Notes under the pieces: generated by a model
What the model was told of the DNA's origin: nothing
The model's database searches: none
Seen by the model: the letters and a program-made list of their open reading frames with translations, nothing else
Made by a program: the position numbers and the translations under genes
Part shown: positions 8,752 to 16,750 of the stretch, in pieces
Numbering within the stretch: the stretch's first letter is position 1
Layout of the letters: each line of letters opens with the position of its first letter
Origin: Deinococcales bacterium
GTDB lineage: Bacteria > Deinococcota > Deinococci > Deinococcales > JAAFIG01
Direction: 5' to 3'
DNA: 64,000 nt
Assembly (NCBI GenBank): GCA_013298595.1
Contig: JAAFIG010000007.1
Span: 94,086 to 158,085 of the forward strand

Positions 8752-8862
8752 GTTCTCGAGAACGAAGGGCAGAGGAAGGAAACAGGAGGAAGGCAAAGAA
8801 CCTTTTTTCGTCTTTCATCTTTATTCTTTTATACTTTATCCCTTATCCCGTCGGAGGCGATT

Positions 8863-9819
8863 ATGCCCGCCCTTGAATTTGAAAAACCCATCGCTGATTT
8901 AGAAACCCGAATCGAAGAACTCAAAGCCTACGGCAGCAGCAGCAATGTGGACATGACCGAAGAACTGGCTTTGCTCGAGAAACGCCTTGAGCGGTTGCGC
9001 TCGGAAACCTACGATAAACTGACGCGTTGGCAACGCGTACAATTGGCTCGAGCACCTGGTCGTCCGACGGCTTTAGATTACATTGGCAAGGTTTTTACCG
9101 ATTACCAAGAATTGCATGGCGACCGAGCTTACGGCGAAGATGCTGCCATTGTTGGTGGTTTAGCCCGCTTGGATGGTCAGGCAGTGGTAATTATTGGGCA
9201 GCAAAAAGGACGCGATACCAAAGAAAATATTGCGCGGAACTTTGGCATGGCTCATCCCGAAGGTTTTCGCAAAGCCATGCGCCTAATGGATTTAGCCGAT
9301 AAATTCGGTTTACCGTTAATTACATTGGTGGATACCCCCGGTGCTTACCCCGGCATTGCTGCCGAGGAACGCGGACAGGCTTGGTTAATTGCCCAGAGTA
9401 TTCAAAAAATGACTCGGCTACGCATTCCAGTGATTAGCGTTGTCATCGGCGAAGGCGGCAGTGGTGGTGCACTCGCCATCGCTGTTGGCAACCGAGTCCT
9501 AATTCTCGAGAATGCCGTGTACAGCGTTATCAGCCCAGAATCGTGTGCCGCCATAGTTTGGCGTGATGCCAAAGAAGCTGCCAAAGCCGCCGAAGCCTTG
9601 CGATTAACCGCCAAGGATTTAGCCGAATTTGATATTGTAGATGAGATTATCCCAGAACCCAAAGGTGGAGCACACAACGACCCCGCTGGCTCGAGTGACG
9701 AACTGAAAAAAGCGTTGTTAAAACATCTAGCCCAAATGCACGGCATGGATAAACCCGCCTTACTGGCATCTCGAGCTGAGCGTTTTCGTAAACTCGGTGT
9801 ATTTGAAGAAATTGCTTAG
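8863..9819 (+). CDS. accA: Acetyl-CoA carboxylase carboxyltransferase subunit alpha
   Basis: A 318-residue AccA, partner of AccD in the carboxyltransferase tetramer. Typical blocks are the N-terminal helical region with paired ELEE/LEKRLERL segments, RPTALDYI, FGMAHPEGFRKAMRLM, LVDTPGAYPG, EGGSGGALAI and SVISPESCAAI. A good Shine-Dalgarno (GGAGG) precedes the ATG. The C-terminal extension carries a short Gly/Asp/Ser-rich linker. Confidence 0.96.
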   Translation: MPALEFEKPIADLETRIEELKAYGSSSNVDMTEELALLEKRLERLRSETYDKLTRWQRVQLARAPGRPTALDYIGKVFTDYQELHGDRAYGEDAAIVGGLARLDGQAVVIIGQQKGRDTKENIARNFGMAHPEGFRKAMRLMDLADKFGLPLITLVDTPGAYPGIAAEERGQAWLIAQSIQKMTRLRIPVISVVIGEGGSGGALAIAVGNRVLILENAVYSVISPESCAAIVWRDAKEAAKAAEALRLTAKDLAEFDIVDEIIPEPKGGAHNDPAGSSDELKKALLKHLAQMHGMDKPALLASRAERFRKLGVFEEIA

Positions 9820-9844
9820 TGTTTCGCACCTTGGATTTTTGTAC

Positions 9845-9850
9845 TAGGAT
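9845..9850 (+). promoter_or_regulatory. Candidate -10 box for leaderless transcript
   Basis: TAGGAT lies 6 nt before the ATG at 9857, with no ribosome-binding site between. The same hexamer and spacing occur before the gene at 34538 (minus). Confidence 0.4.
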
Positions 9851-9856
9851 ACCTGT

Positions 9857-10351
9857 ATGACTTGGCGTGAAGTGATTGAAAATCCTGCACTAACGAATTT
9901 GCCATTCAAAATCGAAACCAACGAGTATGGGCAGGTGGTTATGAGTCCAGCGAAGGCTGTACATGGCTTATTCCAAGGTGTGATTCAAAATTTGTTGAAC
10001 TTGTCATTCAGCGCAGGTCAAACCATGCCTGAAGCACCCATCGAAACCCGTAAAGGTGTCAAAGTTGCTGATGTTGCATGGTTATCCTTCGATTTTCTCG
10101 AGCGTCACATCGAAGAAGACGCTTTTTCAGCAGCTCCTGAATTATGTATCGAAGTGATCTCACTAACCAATACTCAAAAAGAAATCCTTGAGAAATGTGC
10201 ATTGTATTTAGAAGCAGGCGCACTCGAGGTTTGGACTTGCGATCTCAAAGGACAAATTCGGTTCTTTGACAACTCAGGCGAACTAAGCGTGAGTACATTG
10301 GCGCCACGTTTTCCTAAGCAAATCAGTATCATTAGCCAAAAAGCCTCTTGA
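9857..10351 (+). CDS. Uma2-family (DUF820) putative restriction endonuclease-fold protein
   Basis: 164 residues of the Uma2/DUF820 family, PD-(D/E)XK nuclease-fold proteins common as dispersed paralogues in Deinococcota and cyanobacteria. The core KVADVAWLSFDF followed by PELCIEVIS (acidic residue and E in the expected D...ExV pattern) and the ALYLEAGALEVWTCD block are characteristic. It is a stand-alone gene without a methyltransferase partner, so a restriction role is not implied. Cellular role unknown. Confidence 0.85.
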   Translation: MTWREVIENPALTNLPFKIETNEYGQVVMSPAKAVHGLFQGVIQNLLNLSFSAGQTMPEAPIETRKGVKVADVAWLSFDFLERHIEEDAFSAAPELCIEVISLTNTQKEILEKCALYLEAGALEVWTCDLKGQIRFFDNSGELSVSTLAPRFPKQISIISQKAS

Positions 10352-10484
10352 GAAAACCCGACTGAGGTGCTAGTGTCTTGAAGCTAATGATAGGACGCAT
10401 GGCTGCTGGACTATCAAAAGTTTTGTTGCGCTCCGTCGCGCAGCACCTCGAGCATCAATCACTCGTGTAGGAGAGTAAAAGCAA

Positions 10485-10736
10485 ATGGTCAAAATTCGTT
10501 TAACTCGTTTGGGTAACACCCACAACCCGCATTACCGCCTTGTCGTGGTCGATGCAAAGCACAAACGCGACGGTGGATACATCGAAAACCTTGGTCATTA
10601 CGACCCACGTAAAACCACTGAAAACTACTTGAGTGTAGACATCGAACGTGCCAAGTACTGGCTTGGTGTTGGCGCTCAAGCCAGCGATACCGCTCGTCGT
10701 ATCATGAAACAAGCAGGCGTTTACAAAACCGCATAA
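10485..10736 (+). CDS. rpsP: 30S ribosomal protein S16
   Basis: 83 residues beginning [23 protein letters not shown], diagnostic of bS16, a 30S assembly protein. The ribosome-binding site GGAGAG lies 12 nt upstream. The gene contains no CTCGAG. It heads the conserved order rpsP-khpA-rimM-trmD, but a terminator separates it from khpA. Confidence 0.98.
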   Translation: MVKIRLTRLGNTHNPHYRLVVVDAKHKRDGGYIENLGHYDPRKTTENYLSVDIERAKYWLGVGAQASDTARRIMKQAGVYKTA

Positions 10737-10750
10737 CCTTGTGTCACATC

Positions 10751-10778
10751 AACCCCTCGAGAATCTCGAGGGGTTTTT
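10751..10778 (+). terminator. Intrinsic terminator after rpsP built from two CTCGAG copies
   Basis: An 11-bp perfect stem has arms 10751-10761 and 10765-10775, an AAT loop and a T-run ending at 10778. Each arm contains one CTCGAG. It should uncouple the abundant S16 mRNA from the downstream RNA-processing genes. Confidence 0.88.
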
Positions 10779-10799
10779 CTATTCCTTGAAATTTAATGA

Positions 10800-10805
10800 T
10801 AAACT
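10800..10805 (+). promoter_or_regulatory. Candidate -10 box for leaderless khpA transcript
   Basis: TAAACT lies 7 nt before the khpA ATG and directly downstream of the rpsP terminator, so it could restart transcription. No ribosome-binding site is visible and the -35 is weak. Confidence 0.4.
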
Positions 10806-10812
10806 ACCTTTT

Positions 10813-11049
10813 ATGACAAAAGAACTCGTGGCATACCTTGCCAGCAAAGTTGTAGACAACGCCGAAGCGGTGAAAGTCGAAGCTAACGGCGACAACTACA
10901 TTATTCATTGCGCCGCAGGCGAAGAAGGACGTGTTATTGGTCGTCAAGGACGCGTTATCCAAGCCATTCGTACCATTGCCCGAGCCGCCGCAGGACCTCG
11001 AGAACGTGTGCAAGTGGATGTGGCTGGAGCCTCGAGCAAACCAGAATGA
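10813..11049 (+). CDS. khpA: KH-domain RNA-binding protein
   Basis: A 78-residue single KH domain. The GxxG loop is visible in VIGRQGRVIQAIRTIARAA, and MTKELVAYLASKVVDN is the usual KhpA opening. The ATG at 10813 is preferred over an upstream in-frame codon because that extension would translate the rpsP terminator. It binds RNA with low specificity and probably supports ribosome assembly or small-RNA biology. The stop overlaps the rimM start as ATGA. Confidence 0.92.
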   Translation: MTKELVAYLASKVVDNAEAVKVEANGDNYIIHCAAGEEGRVIGRQGRVIQAIRTIARAAAGPRERVQVDVAGASSKPE

Positions 11050-11555
11050 ACCCAGAAATACCAGAACAACCTACCGATCTGGTCTCGATTGGTAAACTCA
11101 CCCAAGCCTTTGGACGCGACGGCGCGATTAAACTCCGCACCAGTGGCGACCCAACCCATTTACGGGGCATCAAACAAGTCTGGGTCGAAAATAAAGGCTG
11201 GTTAGCAGTTCGCAAACTCGAGATTCACAATGCCGTCACCATTATTAAACTTGGCGAGATTTATCACCGCCCACAAACCGATGAATTTCGCGGACTCGAG
11301 GTTTTTGCGGCAAAAGAAGCGATTAAACTTCCCACAGGCGTGCATTTTTACCACGACCTGATTGGTTTACCTGTGGTTGCCCCAGATGGCTCGAGTTTAG
11401 GGGTCTTAAAAAGCATTATGGATTCAGGTTTTGCCGATATTCTCGTGGTCAAATACCAAAACAAAGAAGTGCTGGTGCCATTACAAGCACCATATGTTCG
11501 TATTCTCGAGAACAGTATCGAAATTGAACCAATTACAGGTTTATTCGATAGCTAA
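11046..11555 (+). CDS. rimM: Ribosome maturation factor RimM
   Basis: 169 residues. The N-terminal RimM domain has VSIGKLTQAFGRDGAIKLR and the C-terminal PRC-barrel has FYHDLIGLPVVAPDGSSLG and YQNKEVLVPLQAPYV. RimM binds S19 and helps mature the 16S rRNA 3' domain. It is translationally coupled to khpA by a 4-bp overlap. trmD follows after a 266-bp spacer holding REP elements. Confidence 0.95.
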   Translation: MNPEIPEQPTDLVSIGKLTQAFGRDGAIKLRTSGDPTHLRGIKQVWVENKGWLAVRKLEIHNAVTIIKLGEIYHRPQTDEFRGLEVFAAKEAIKLPTGVHFYHDLIGLPVVAPDGSSLGVLKSIMDSGFADILVVKYQNKEVLVPLQAPYVRILENSIEIEPITGLFDS

Positions 11556-11673
11556 GTTTTGCGCTACACTAACCTATAATTCAAGTAAACTTTTTTGGTT
11601 GAACAATGCAGGAAACAACACTATGAATACTGGATATGGCGTAAAAACGTTGGCGGACAAGCCAGTGCAGATT

Positions 11674-11740
11674 GGGCGAACATGAAGTTCGCCCCTACGT
11701 TAAAAATTGTTTCTTGTAGGGGCGATCCTTGTGATCGCCC
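11674..11740. repeat. Inverted pair of REP-like palindromes between rimM and trmD
   Basis: 11674-11698 is a GGGCGAACATGAAGTTCGCC-type hairpin ending CCTAC. 11716-11740 is GTAGGGGCGATCCTTGTGAT plus CGCCC, the opposite orientation with a different arm. Both share the GTAGGGGCGA head with the copies at the RAYT gene, forming a BIME-like head-to-head pair. The spacer of about 270 bp holds nothing else recognisable. Confidence 0.7.
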
Positions 11741-11821
11741 TGCACAAAAGCTAAACGTTCAATCGTGCCGATCAACGAGTTTGCCGACTTTGCTTGTCAA
11801 AGAGGGTTTTGAGTTACTGCC

Positions 11822-12601
11822 ATGAAATTTAGTCTGCTGACCTTGTTCCCGCAATTACTGATCCCTTGGACTCAAGAAGCCATTCTCGGCAAAGCCATTG
11901 AAAAAGGTTTACTCGAGGTGGATATCCGCGATATTCGTGATGTCACAACCGATAAGCATCGCACAGTGGATGACTCACCTTATGGTGGTGGTGCTGGGAT
12001 GGTTTTGCGGGTGGATGTGCTTGCGAAAGCACTCGAGGGTGTAGAAGCTGATGAGATTATTCTGCTTTCACCAGCAGGGCAGCGGTTTGATCAGAAAATG
12101 GCGGAGGAACTCTCGAGTAAGCAGCATATTGCGGTGCTGTGTGGGCGGTACGAGGGTTTTGATGCTCGAGTTGAACAATTGGTCACTCGAGAAGTCAGCC
12201 TTGGTGATTTTGTGATGATGGGTGGTGAAGCCGCTGCTGCTTGTCTGCTCGAGGCGGTTACTCGTTTAATTCCTGGGGTGCTAGGCGATGCTGCTTCGCA
12301 TCAGGAGGACAGTTTCTCGAGTGGCATTCTTGATTACCCAGAGTTCACGCGTCCGCTCGAGTGGCAAGGCAGGAGCGTTCCTGAGGTGCTGCGTGGTGGT
12401 AACCATGCAGCCATTGCGCGTTGGCGTAGACTCGAGGCACTCAGACGCACCTTGGCGCGTCGTCCAGATTTAATTCCAGCAGGTTTACGTGCCGATGATG
12501 CGGCATTGCTACTTGAGCTTGGTGTTTCGGAAGTGCAAGTGAGCCTTTGGGGTTTGGCTTTGCCGAAAAAGAAACGTCAACGATCTGTGAAAATAGCGTA
12601 A
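11822..12601 (+). CDS. trmD: tRNA (guanine-37-N1)-methyltransferase
   Basis: 259 residues. A SPOUT methyltransferase that makes m1G37 in tRNAs reading CNN/GGG codons, preventing frameshifts. Recognised by [29 protein letters not shown], the trefoil-knot segments [25 protein letters not shown] and [14 protein letters not shown], and the late [15 protein letters not shown]. Only the extreme C-terminus ([11 protein letters not shown]) is unusual. Confidence 0.97.
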   Translation: MKFSLLTLFPQLLIPWTQEAILGKAIEKGLLEVDIRDIRDVTTDKHRTVDDSPYGGGAGMVLRVDVLAKALEGVEADEIILLSPAGQRFDQKMAEELSSKQHIAVLCGRYEGFDARVEQLVTREVSLGDFVMMGGEAAAACLLEAVTRLIPGVLGDAASHQEDSFSSGILDYPEFTRPLEWQGRSVPEVLRGGNHAAIARWRRLEALRRTLARRPDLIPAGLRADDAALLLELGVSEVQVSLWGLALPKKKRQRSVKIA

Positions 12602-12665
12602 GCCACTCAGCCGATTTGGCTAGGGTTCTCTCGAGTTAAGCTGATGCCGAAAGCGAGAGGGTTGT

Positions 12666-13700
12666 ATGGCACAACGAATGGTCGTTAAAGCACTGGCAAA
12701 ATTATTTCCGCATATGGGTGCGGAACGGCTTGAGCTGTGCAAAGTCGGTCCGTTTCAATTGGTGGTGCAAAAAGGTTTGTATAGCGAAGGTGATGTGATT
12801 ATTGTTGCCCCTGAAAAATCTTTATTGCCGCCTCATTTAGCAGCTCGGTATGTCAATGCGGATACGGGTATTTCGTATTTGCATGGCGAAGAAAAAAACA
12901 GGGTTGGTGTGATTCGTTTGCGTGGTGAAATCTCACAAGGTGTGATTATTCCCAATACGGGTTTTGAAGATTTACCTTTCGATGAGGATATTTCTCAAGC
13001 CTTAGGCATTACATTTTACGAAGCGCCGATTCCGTCGCATTTAGCAGGTGAAGTCGAGAATTTAGCCGCTAAAACCACAGCTTTATTTACCAACCACGAT
13101 GTTGAACAATTTGGTATTTACCAAAACGAATTTATTAGCGGCGAAGAAGTGCTTATCACCGAAAAAATTCATGGTTCACAAGGTGTCTACTACCGCAATG
13201 CCAACCTCGAGTGGGTTGTGACTTCCAAAGGCTTAGCGCAAAAAGGGTTGGGTTTACTTGAGAGTGCAGGTAACACGTACTGGCAAGCAGCCCATAACGC
13301 TGGTTTGCTCGAAGCGATCAACCAAGTCTTTGCCGATGGCGAAGTGCAAGTGTTTGCTGAGGTTTTGCCAGTACAAAAAGGGTTTTCTTATGGTTTTCAA
13401 AAACCGGGTTTGAAAATTTTTAAACTTATTCGTAATGGCGAAATTCTCGAGTACGATGCATTGCCAACGTGGTGCAAAGACAACTTTGTGCCTATTTTGT
13501 ATCGTGGCGCTTTTGAACTCGAGAAAATCCTGCCACTCAAAGACGGACTCGAGACTGTTTCGGGCAAGGGTTTACACATTCGTGAAGGGGTGGTGCTGAC
13601 CCCAGCTAAACCACGTTTGAACGCCGATCATCACGATTTAGCGGTTAAATTGATTTCCGAGAAGTATGCCAAAAAAGAAACTGGCGACGAACTTAGTTAA
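12666..13700 (+). CDS. Rnl5-type ATP-dependent RNA ligase
   Basis: 344 residues, the length of Deinococcus radiodurans DraRnl. An N-terminal OB-like domain (residues 1-125) precedes the nucleotidyltransferase domain, the domain order that defines the Rnl5 clade. Motif I is EKIHG with the adenylated lysine at K167. Later motifs include VFAEVLP and EGVVLTPAK (motifs IIIa/IV-like). It seals 3'-OH/5'-phosphate RNA nicks, preferring RNA at the 3'-OH side. The 3' end overlaps the convergent kinase-like gene by 8 bp. It is consistent with a Deinococcota host. Confidence 0.85.
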   Translation: MAQRMVVKALAKLFPHMGAERLELCKVGPFQLVVQKGLYSEGDVIIVAPEKSLLPPHLAARYVNADTGISYLHGEEKNRVGVIRLRGEISQGVIIPNTGFEDLPFDEDISQALGITFYEAPIPSHLAGEVENLAAKTTALFTNHDVEQFGIYQNEFISGEEVLITEKIHGSQGVYYRNANLEWVVTSKGLAQKGLGLLESAGNTYWQAAHNAGLLEAINQVFADGEVQVFAEVLPVQKGFSYGFQKPGLKIFKLIRNGEILEYDALPTWCKDNFVPILYRGAFELEKILPLKDGLETVSGKGLHIREGVVLTPAKPRLNADHHDLAVKLISEKYAKKETGDELS

Positions 13701-14226
13701 GTAAAGCCTTGATTTGCTTGGCACAAACCACTGCTTCGGTACTGGTGGTGTCCACAGTCAAATCGTAATCAATACCAATATGTACCAAATCAGCTTGCTG
13801 CACAGCCATACCAATGTTTCTATCACCTCGTAATTGCTCTCGAGCGGCAGCAACTTCGGCAGCGCAATACACACCAACCCATAGCACCTCGAGACCTTGC
13901 AGTGCTTCGCGCCAACGTTGTTGTGAAATAACACCACTCAGGAAACCATCGGTAATAATAATTTTTGCATTGGCTCTGCTCATGGCGGCAACACCTTGCA
14001 TCCAACATAATTCTAAGCGCGTAAATTCGTGGCTTAAACCAATTTGTCCATCGGTTTGAAACTCTATTCCTTGTTCAGAAGCAAACAAACGAGTTGGTAA
14101 CATAGCAATGAATGTATCCACACCCAAGGATAACCACGGTTCTGGTAGCAAATCTTGTAAACACGAAGCAATCGAAGTTTTACCAGAACTCGAACCACCA
14201 TTCAAAATAACAACTGTTGCCGACAT
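13693..14226 (-). CDS. Chloramphenicol phosphotransferase-like P-loop kinase
   Basis: 177 residues with Walker A in LNGGSSSGKTS near the N-terminus, then LGVDTFIAMLP and IITDGFL, all typical of the CPT/zeta-toxin-like P-loop family. Such proteins phosphorylate small molecules (chloramphenicol 3-OH in Streptomyces). The actual substrate here is unknown, and resistance should not be assumed. The start at 14226 is chosen because the P-loop follows immediately and a -10-like TAGGCT lies 5 nt upstream, suggesting a leaderless message. Confidence 0.75.
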   Translation of the reverse strand: MSATVVILNGGSSSGKTSIASCLQDLLPEPWLSLGVDTFIAMLPTRLFASEQGIEFQTDGQIGLSHEFTRLELCWMQGVAAMSRANAKIIITDGFLSGVISQQRWREALQGLEVLWVGVYCAAEVAAAREQLRGDRNIGMAVQQADLVHIGIDYDLTVDTTSTEAVVCAKQIKALLN

Positions 14227-14290
14227 ACCGTAGCCTAACAAATAACCAAAGACTGTTGAAGCCTCGAGTGTCTGGTGTATTGTGGCAGTT

Positions 14291-14539
14291 ATGAATCCTC
14301 CGACCCCAGCCGATTTTCTCAAAGCCTGCGCTATGCCAGTCAAAGGGGCGCGGGCATACGCTCGAGTTCGACTTGAAGCAGGGCTTGAACTTGCCTTTAT
14401 TCGCACCAATGGTCGGCGTAATGAACCACTCGAGGCTTGGTATATCACCAATGGTGCGGATACTTTGCGACTCGAGGAGAATCAAGTTGTGCCGCTGTTA
14501 AAACTGTGGGATGGCGCAGAGATCTCGACGATTCGTTAA
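14291..14539 (+). CDS. Small conserved hypothetical protein (82 aa)
   Basis: Begins MNPPTPADFLKACAMPVKG and carries LEAWYITNGADTLRLEENQVVPLL, a compact predicted beta-rich domain without motif I can name. It is divergent from the kinase-like gene (64-bp spacer) and ends 4 bp before the DUF3885 gene, so the two are probably cotranscribed. CTCGAG is present at normal density. Confidence 0.6.
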   Translation: MNPPTPADFLKACAMPVKGARAYARVRLEAGLELAFIRTNGRRNEPLEAWYITNGADTLRLEENQVVPLLKLWDGAEISTIR

Positions 14540-14543
14540 AACA

Positions 14544-15176
14544 ATGACCATTCGTCAGCGTATCGAAACACAATTTGCTGGTTTAGCGTTTGCACGCCCA
14601 TTGTTTTATCAGTACCCAATAGGCTTGCGTTTTGAGTTGTCAGCTGGTGAAAGTGTGCTCGAGCAATTCTTAACAGCGTTGCGTAAAGCCAAAGAAATTT
14701 GCAACGAAGTCTTTGCCAACACCGAAAATATCACGGTGTGTTTACGGGTTTATACTTGGCATGAACACAATCAATTCTCGTACCGAGACACCTTACAAAA
14801 ACTCAAAACCGCAGGAGTTATCATTCCCAAGCAACACGAAATTTGGCTCGAGCCTTTAAATAGCCAAGATTGGTTTGATAATACCGTCCCCATGTGGTGG
14901 CTAAATCTGGCATTTGAACTCCCGAAAAAACAATTGCAGAATTTACTTTGGTGCGCTTTGGCTCGAGATTTTACGGCAATTCAACCCAATCCTGGTTGCC
15001 TGATTTACTTATTTAACTTGCCAAGTGATCTGATGGTCTGGGCATACGATGACCGAGGTATGGATGTGGTCGGTGCAAATAAACAAGCCCTAGGCGCGTT
15101 GTACCAGAAATTCTTCAGCTATTTACTCGAGTACGACCGAGCTAAGATGGATGCAAATTTTGCATCAGGGTTTTAG
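14544..15176 (+). CDS. DUF3885 domain protein
   Basis: 210 residues. The C-terminal YDDRGMDVVGANKQALGALYQKF, LLEYDRAKMD block is characteristic of DUF3885. The N-terminal RIETQFAGLAFARPLFYQYPIGLRFEL fits the same family. It is a soluble protein of unknown role, often near immunity-type small proteins. The last 12 bp overlap the convergent EEP gene. Confidence 0.75.
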   Translation: MTIRQRIETQFAGLAFARPLFYQYPIGLRFELSAGESVLEQFLTALRKAKEICNEVFANTENITVCLRVYTWHEHNQFSYRDTLQKLKTAGVIIPKQHEIWLEPLNSQDWFDNTVPMWWLNLAFELPKKQLQNLLWCALARDFTAIQPNPGCLIYLFNLPSDLMVWAYDDRGMDVVGANKQALGALYQKFFSYLLEYDRAKMDANFASGF

Positions 15177-16100
15177 CACTAAATCAGCAATCATTGGGCG
15201 ATGATCCGATGCTCGAGTATCAGGAACAAACGCGTTTGAAACAGGTAAATTTGTGAACACATAATCTATGCGAAGCAATGCTAAATCCGAGCGATACGAA
15301 AAACCAAAACCATTTCCTACCACAGCGAAGGCATCGGTGAGCACACTCGAGAAAGCCTTGTATAAACTGCCTCGAGGTGGTGTATTGAAATCTCCACAGA
15401 GAATAACTGGTTCGGTACTTTGCCTTATACGCTCGAGTAAGGCGTTGGTAATCTCCCAACGATACCCCGAAAACCGTGAAACTCGAGCCTCCATGCTATC
15501 TTTGGCATTACGCCCCTGAATGTTCAGCGTTAGAAAATGCACGTTCAGCACCCGCAAACGCTGCCCTCGAATCTCGAGAATATGCTCCGCCCAAACCCGT
15601 TTAGAATTGGGTACTCGAAAGGTTTTTGTTTCGAGAATGGGGTACTTGGAAAACAGCGTTAACTCATCGGTGTTAGCAGTTTGATAGGTTGGTAATTGCT
15701 TTTTTAATCTGTCATACAAACCTTCTAAGTCACGCGATTCTTGCAGGCAAATAACATCGGCATTTAAGGATTGCAAATATCTTGCAGCGTCCGAAGCACC
15801 ACGGATGTTGTACGAGACAACTCGAATATTTTCGGCATTGCTGGCTCGAGGTAGATTAATTTTGAAGCCCATAAAAGCAAACAGTACTAAGCCAATCGAA
15901 CAAATATTGATTGCACTAGCTCGAGCATCACGGCAAAAAGCTGTCCAGACTAAAAGCAGCATTGGTAGCAGTAGCAAACCATGCTGTGGGATATACGCCA
16001 GCACAGTCAGCCACCAGATTTGTTCCGCAAGGCTTTCAGAAAGCAAAAACCAAAGCATACAACAACCAAGAACAACACTCGAGACGATCAAACGACGCAT
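15165..16100 (-). CDS. Membrane-anchored endonuclease/exonuclease/phosphatase (EEP) family protein
   Basis: 311 residues. Three hydrophobic segments (about residues 1-20, 28-52 and 63-78) precede an EEP domain with VVSYNIRG, DVICLQESR, LNVHFLT, LCGDFNTPP, RIDYVFT and SDHRPMIADL, the complete set of catalytic landmarks. The hydrolase would face outward or lie at the membrane and cleave phosphodiester or phosphomonoester bonds; the substrate is unknown. It converges on DUF3885 with a 12-bp overlap. Confidence 0.88.
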   Translation of the reverse strand: MRRLIVSSVVLGCCMLWFLLSESLAEQIWWLTVLAYIPQHGLLLLPMLLLVWTAFCRDARASAINICSIGLVLFAFMGFKINLPRASNAENIRVVSYNIRGASDAARYLQSLNADVICLQESRDLEGLYDRLKKQLPTYQTANTDELTLFSKYPILETKTFRVPNSKRVWAEHILEIRGQRLRVLNVHFLTLNIQGRNAKDSMEARVSRFSGYRWEITNALLERIRQSTEPVILCGDFNTPPRGSLYKAFSSVLTDAFAVVGNGFGFSYRSDLALLRIDYVFTNLPVSNAFVPDTRASDHRPMIADLVLKP

Positions 16101-16135
16101 GGTTTTATCATCTCAAACTCGAGATGAGCGCAAAC

Positions 16136-16735
16136 TCACTTTTTATATGCCATACCTGTTAATAACAACTCGAGCAGCCCTTCAAGCCGAGCAGTTTGGA
16201 CTTGTGCTGCGTTCTCAAGAACCAATTGTGGGTGATGAAACATCAGTGTGGCAGTGAATAAAGTTTGTGCCAGTATTTCAGGCGAATTCGTTTGCCATTC
16301 GCCTAATTGCATACCTGCTTTGATTATACTCACCAGTTGCTGTGTGGTGGTTTGTAAATGCTTTTTAACAAAAGGTTTTGCCTTGGCTGCCGAGTAATTA
16401 AAAGCGGAATACAACTCGGGGTCGTTCAGAACTTTTTGGCGTTTTAAGTTGTGCAGTGTTAAAAACCATTGTTTTAATTTGACTCGAGGTGTTTTCTTTG
16501 AGTTAGTGATGGTCTCGAGTGCCATGTCTATATGATCTAACCAACGCTCAGAAACCGCATCCATGAGTGCGTCTTTATCGGCAAAAATTCGGTACAACAT
16601 GGCGTGGTTGACACCGACACTTTTAGCCACATCCACCAAACGTGTTTTTTCGATACCAAATCGTCGGATAGTGCTTTCAGTAGCATCCAATACCGTGATG
16701 CGTAATTCTTCTTGGCTTAAACCAGTGCGTGGCAT
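16136..16735 (-). CDS. TetR/AcrR family transcriptional regulator
   Basis: 199 residues. The N-terminal helix-turn-helix has VDVAKSVGVNHAMLYRIFADKDALMDAV (residues 34-61) and the C-terminal domain is all-helical for ligand binding. It lies 15 bp downstream of the aldo-keto reductase gene on the same strand, so it is probably cotranscribed with it. It is the likely reader of the palindrome at 17760-17790. Confidence 0.88.
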   Translation of the reverse strand: MPRTGLSQEELRITVLDATESTIRRFGIEKTRLVDVAKSVGVNHAMLYRIFADKDALMDAVSERWLDHIDMALETITNSKKTPRVKLKQWFLTLHNLKRQKVLNDPELYSAFNYSAAKAKPFVKKHLQTTTQQLVSIIKAGMQLGEWQTNSPEILAQTLFTATLMFHHPQLVLENAAQVQTARLEGLLELLLTGMAYKK

Positions 16736-16750
16736 TACAAAAGACTACGT

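Noticed and set aside
9857..10351. Restriction-modification system
   Set aside because: The Uma2-type protein has no methyltransferase or specificity partner; the family is dispersed in many genomes.
11595..11825. A short open frame between rimM and trmD
   Set aside because: It mainly translates the REP hairpins and ends inside the trmD start; no family signal.
13693..14226. Chloramphenicol resistance
   Set aside because: The P-loop family is shared with many kinases and toxins; the sequence alone does not show the antibiotic-binding residues.
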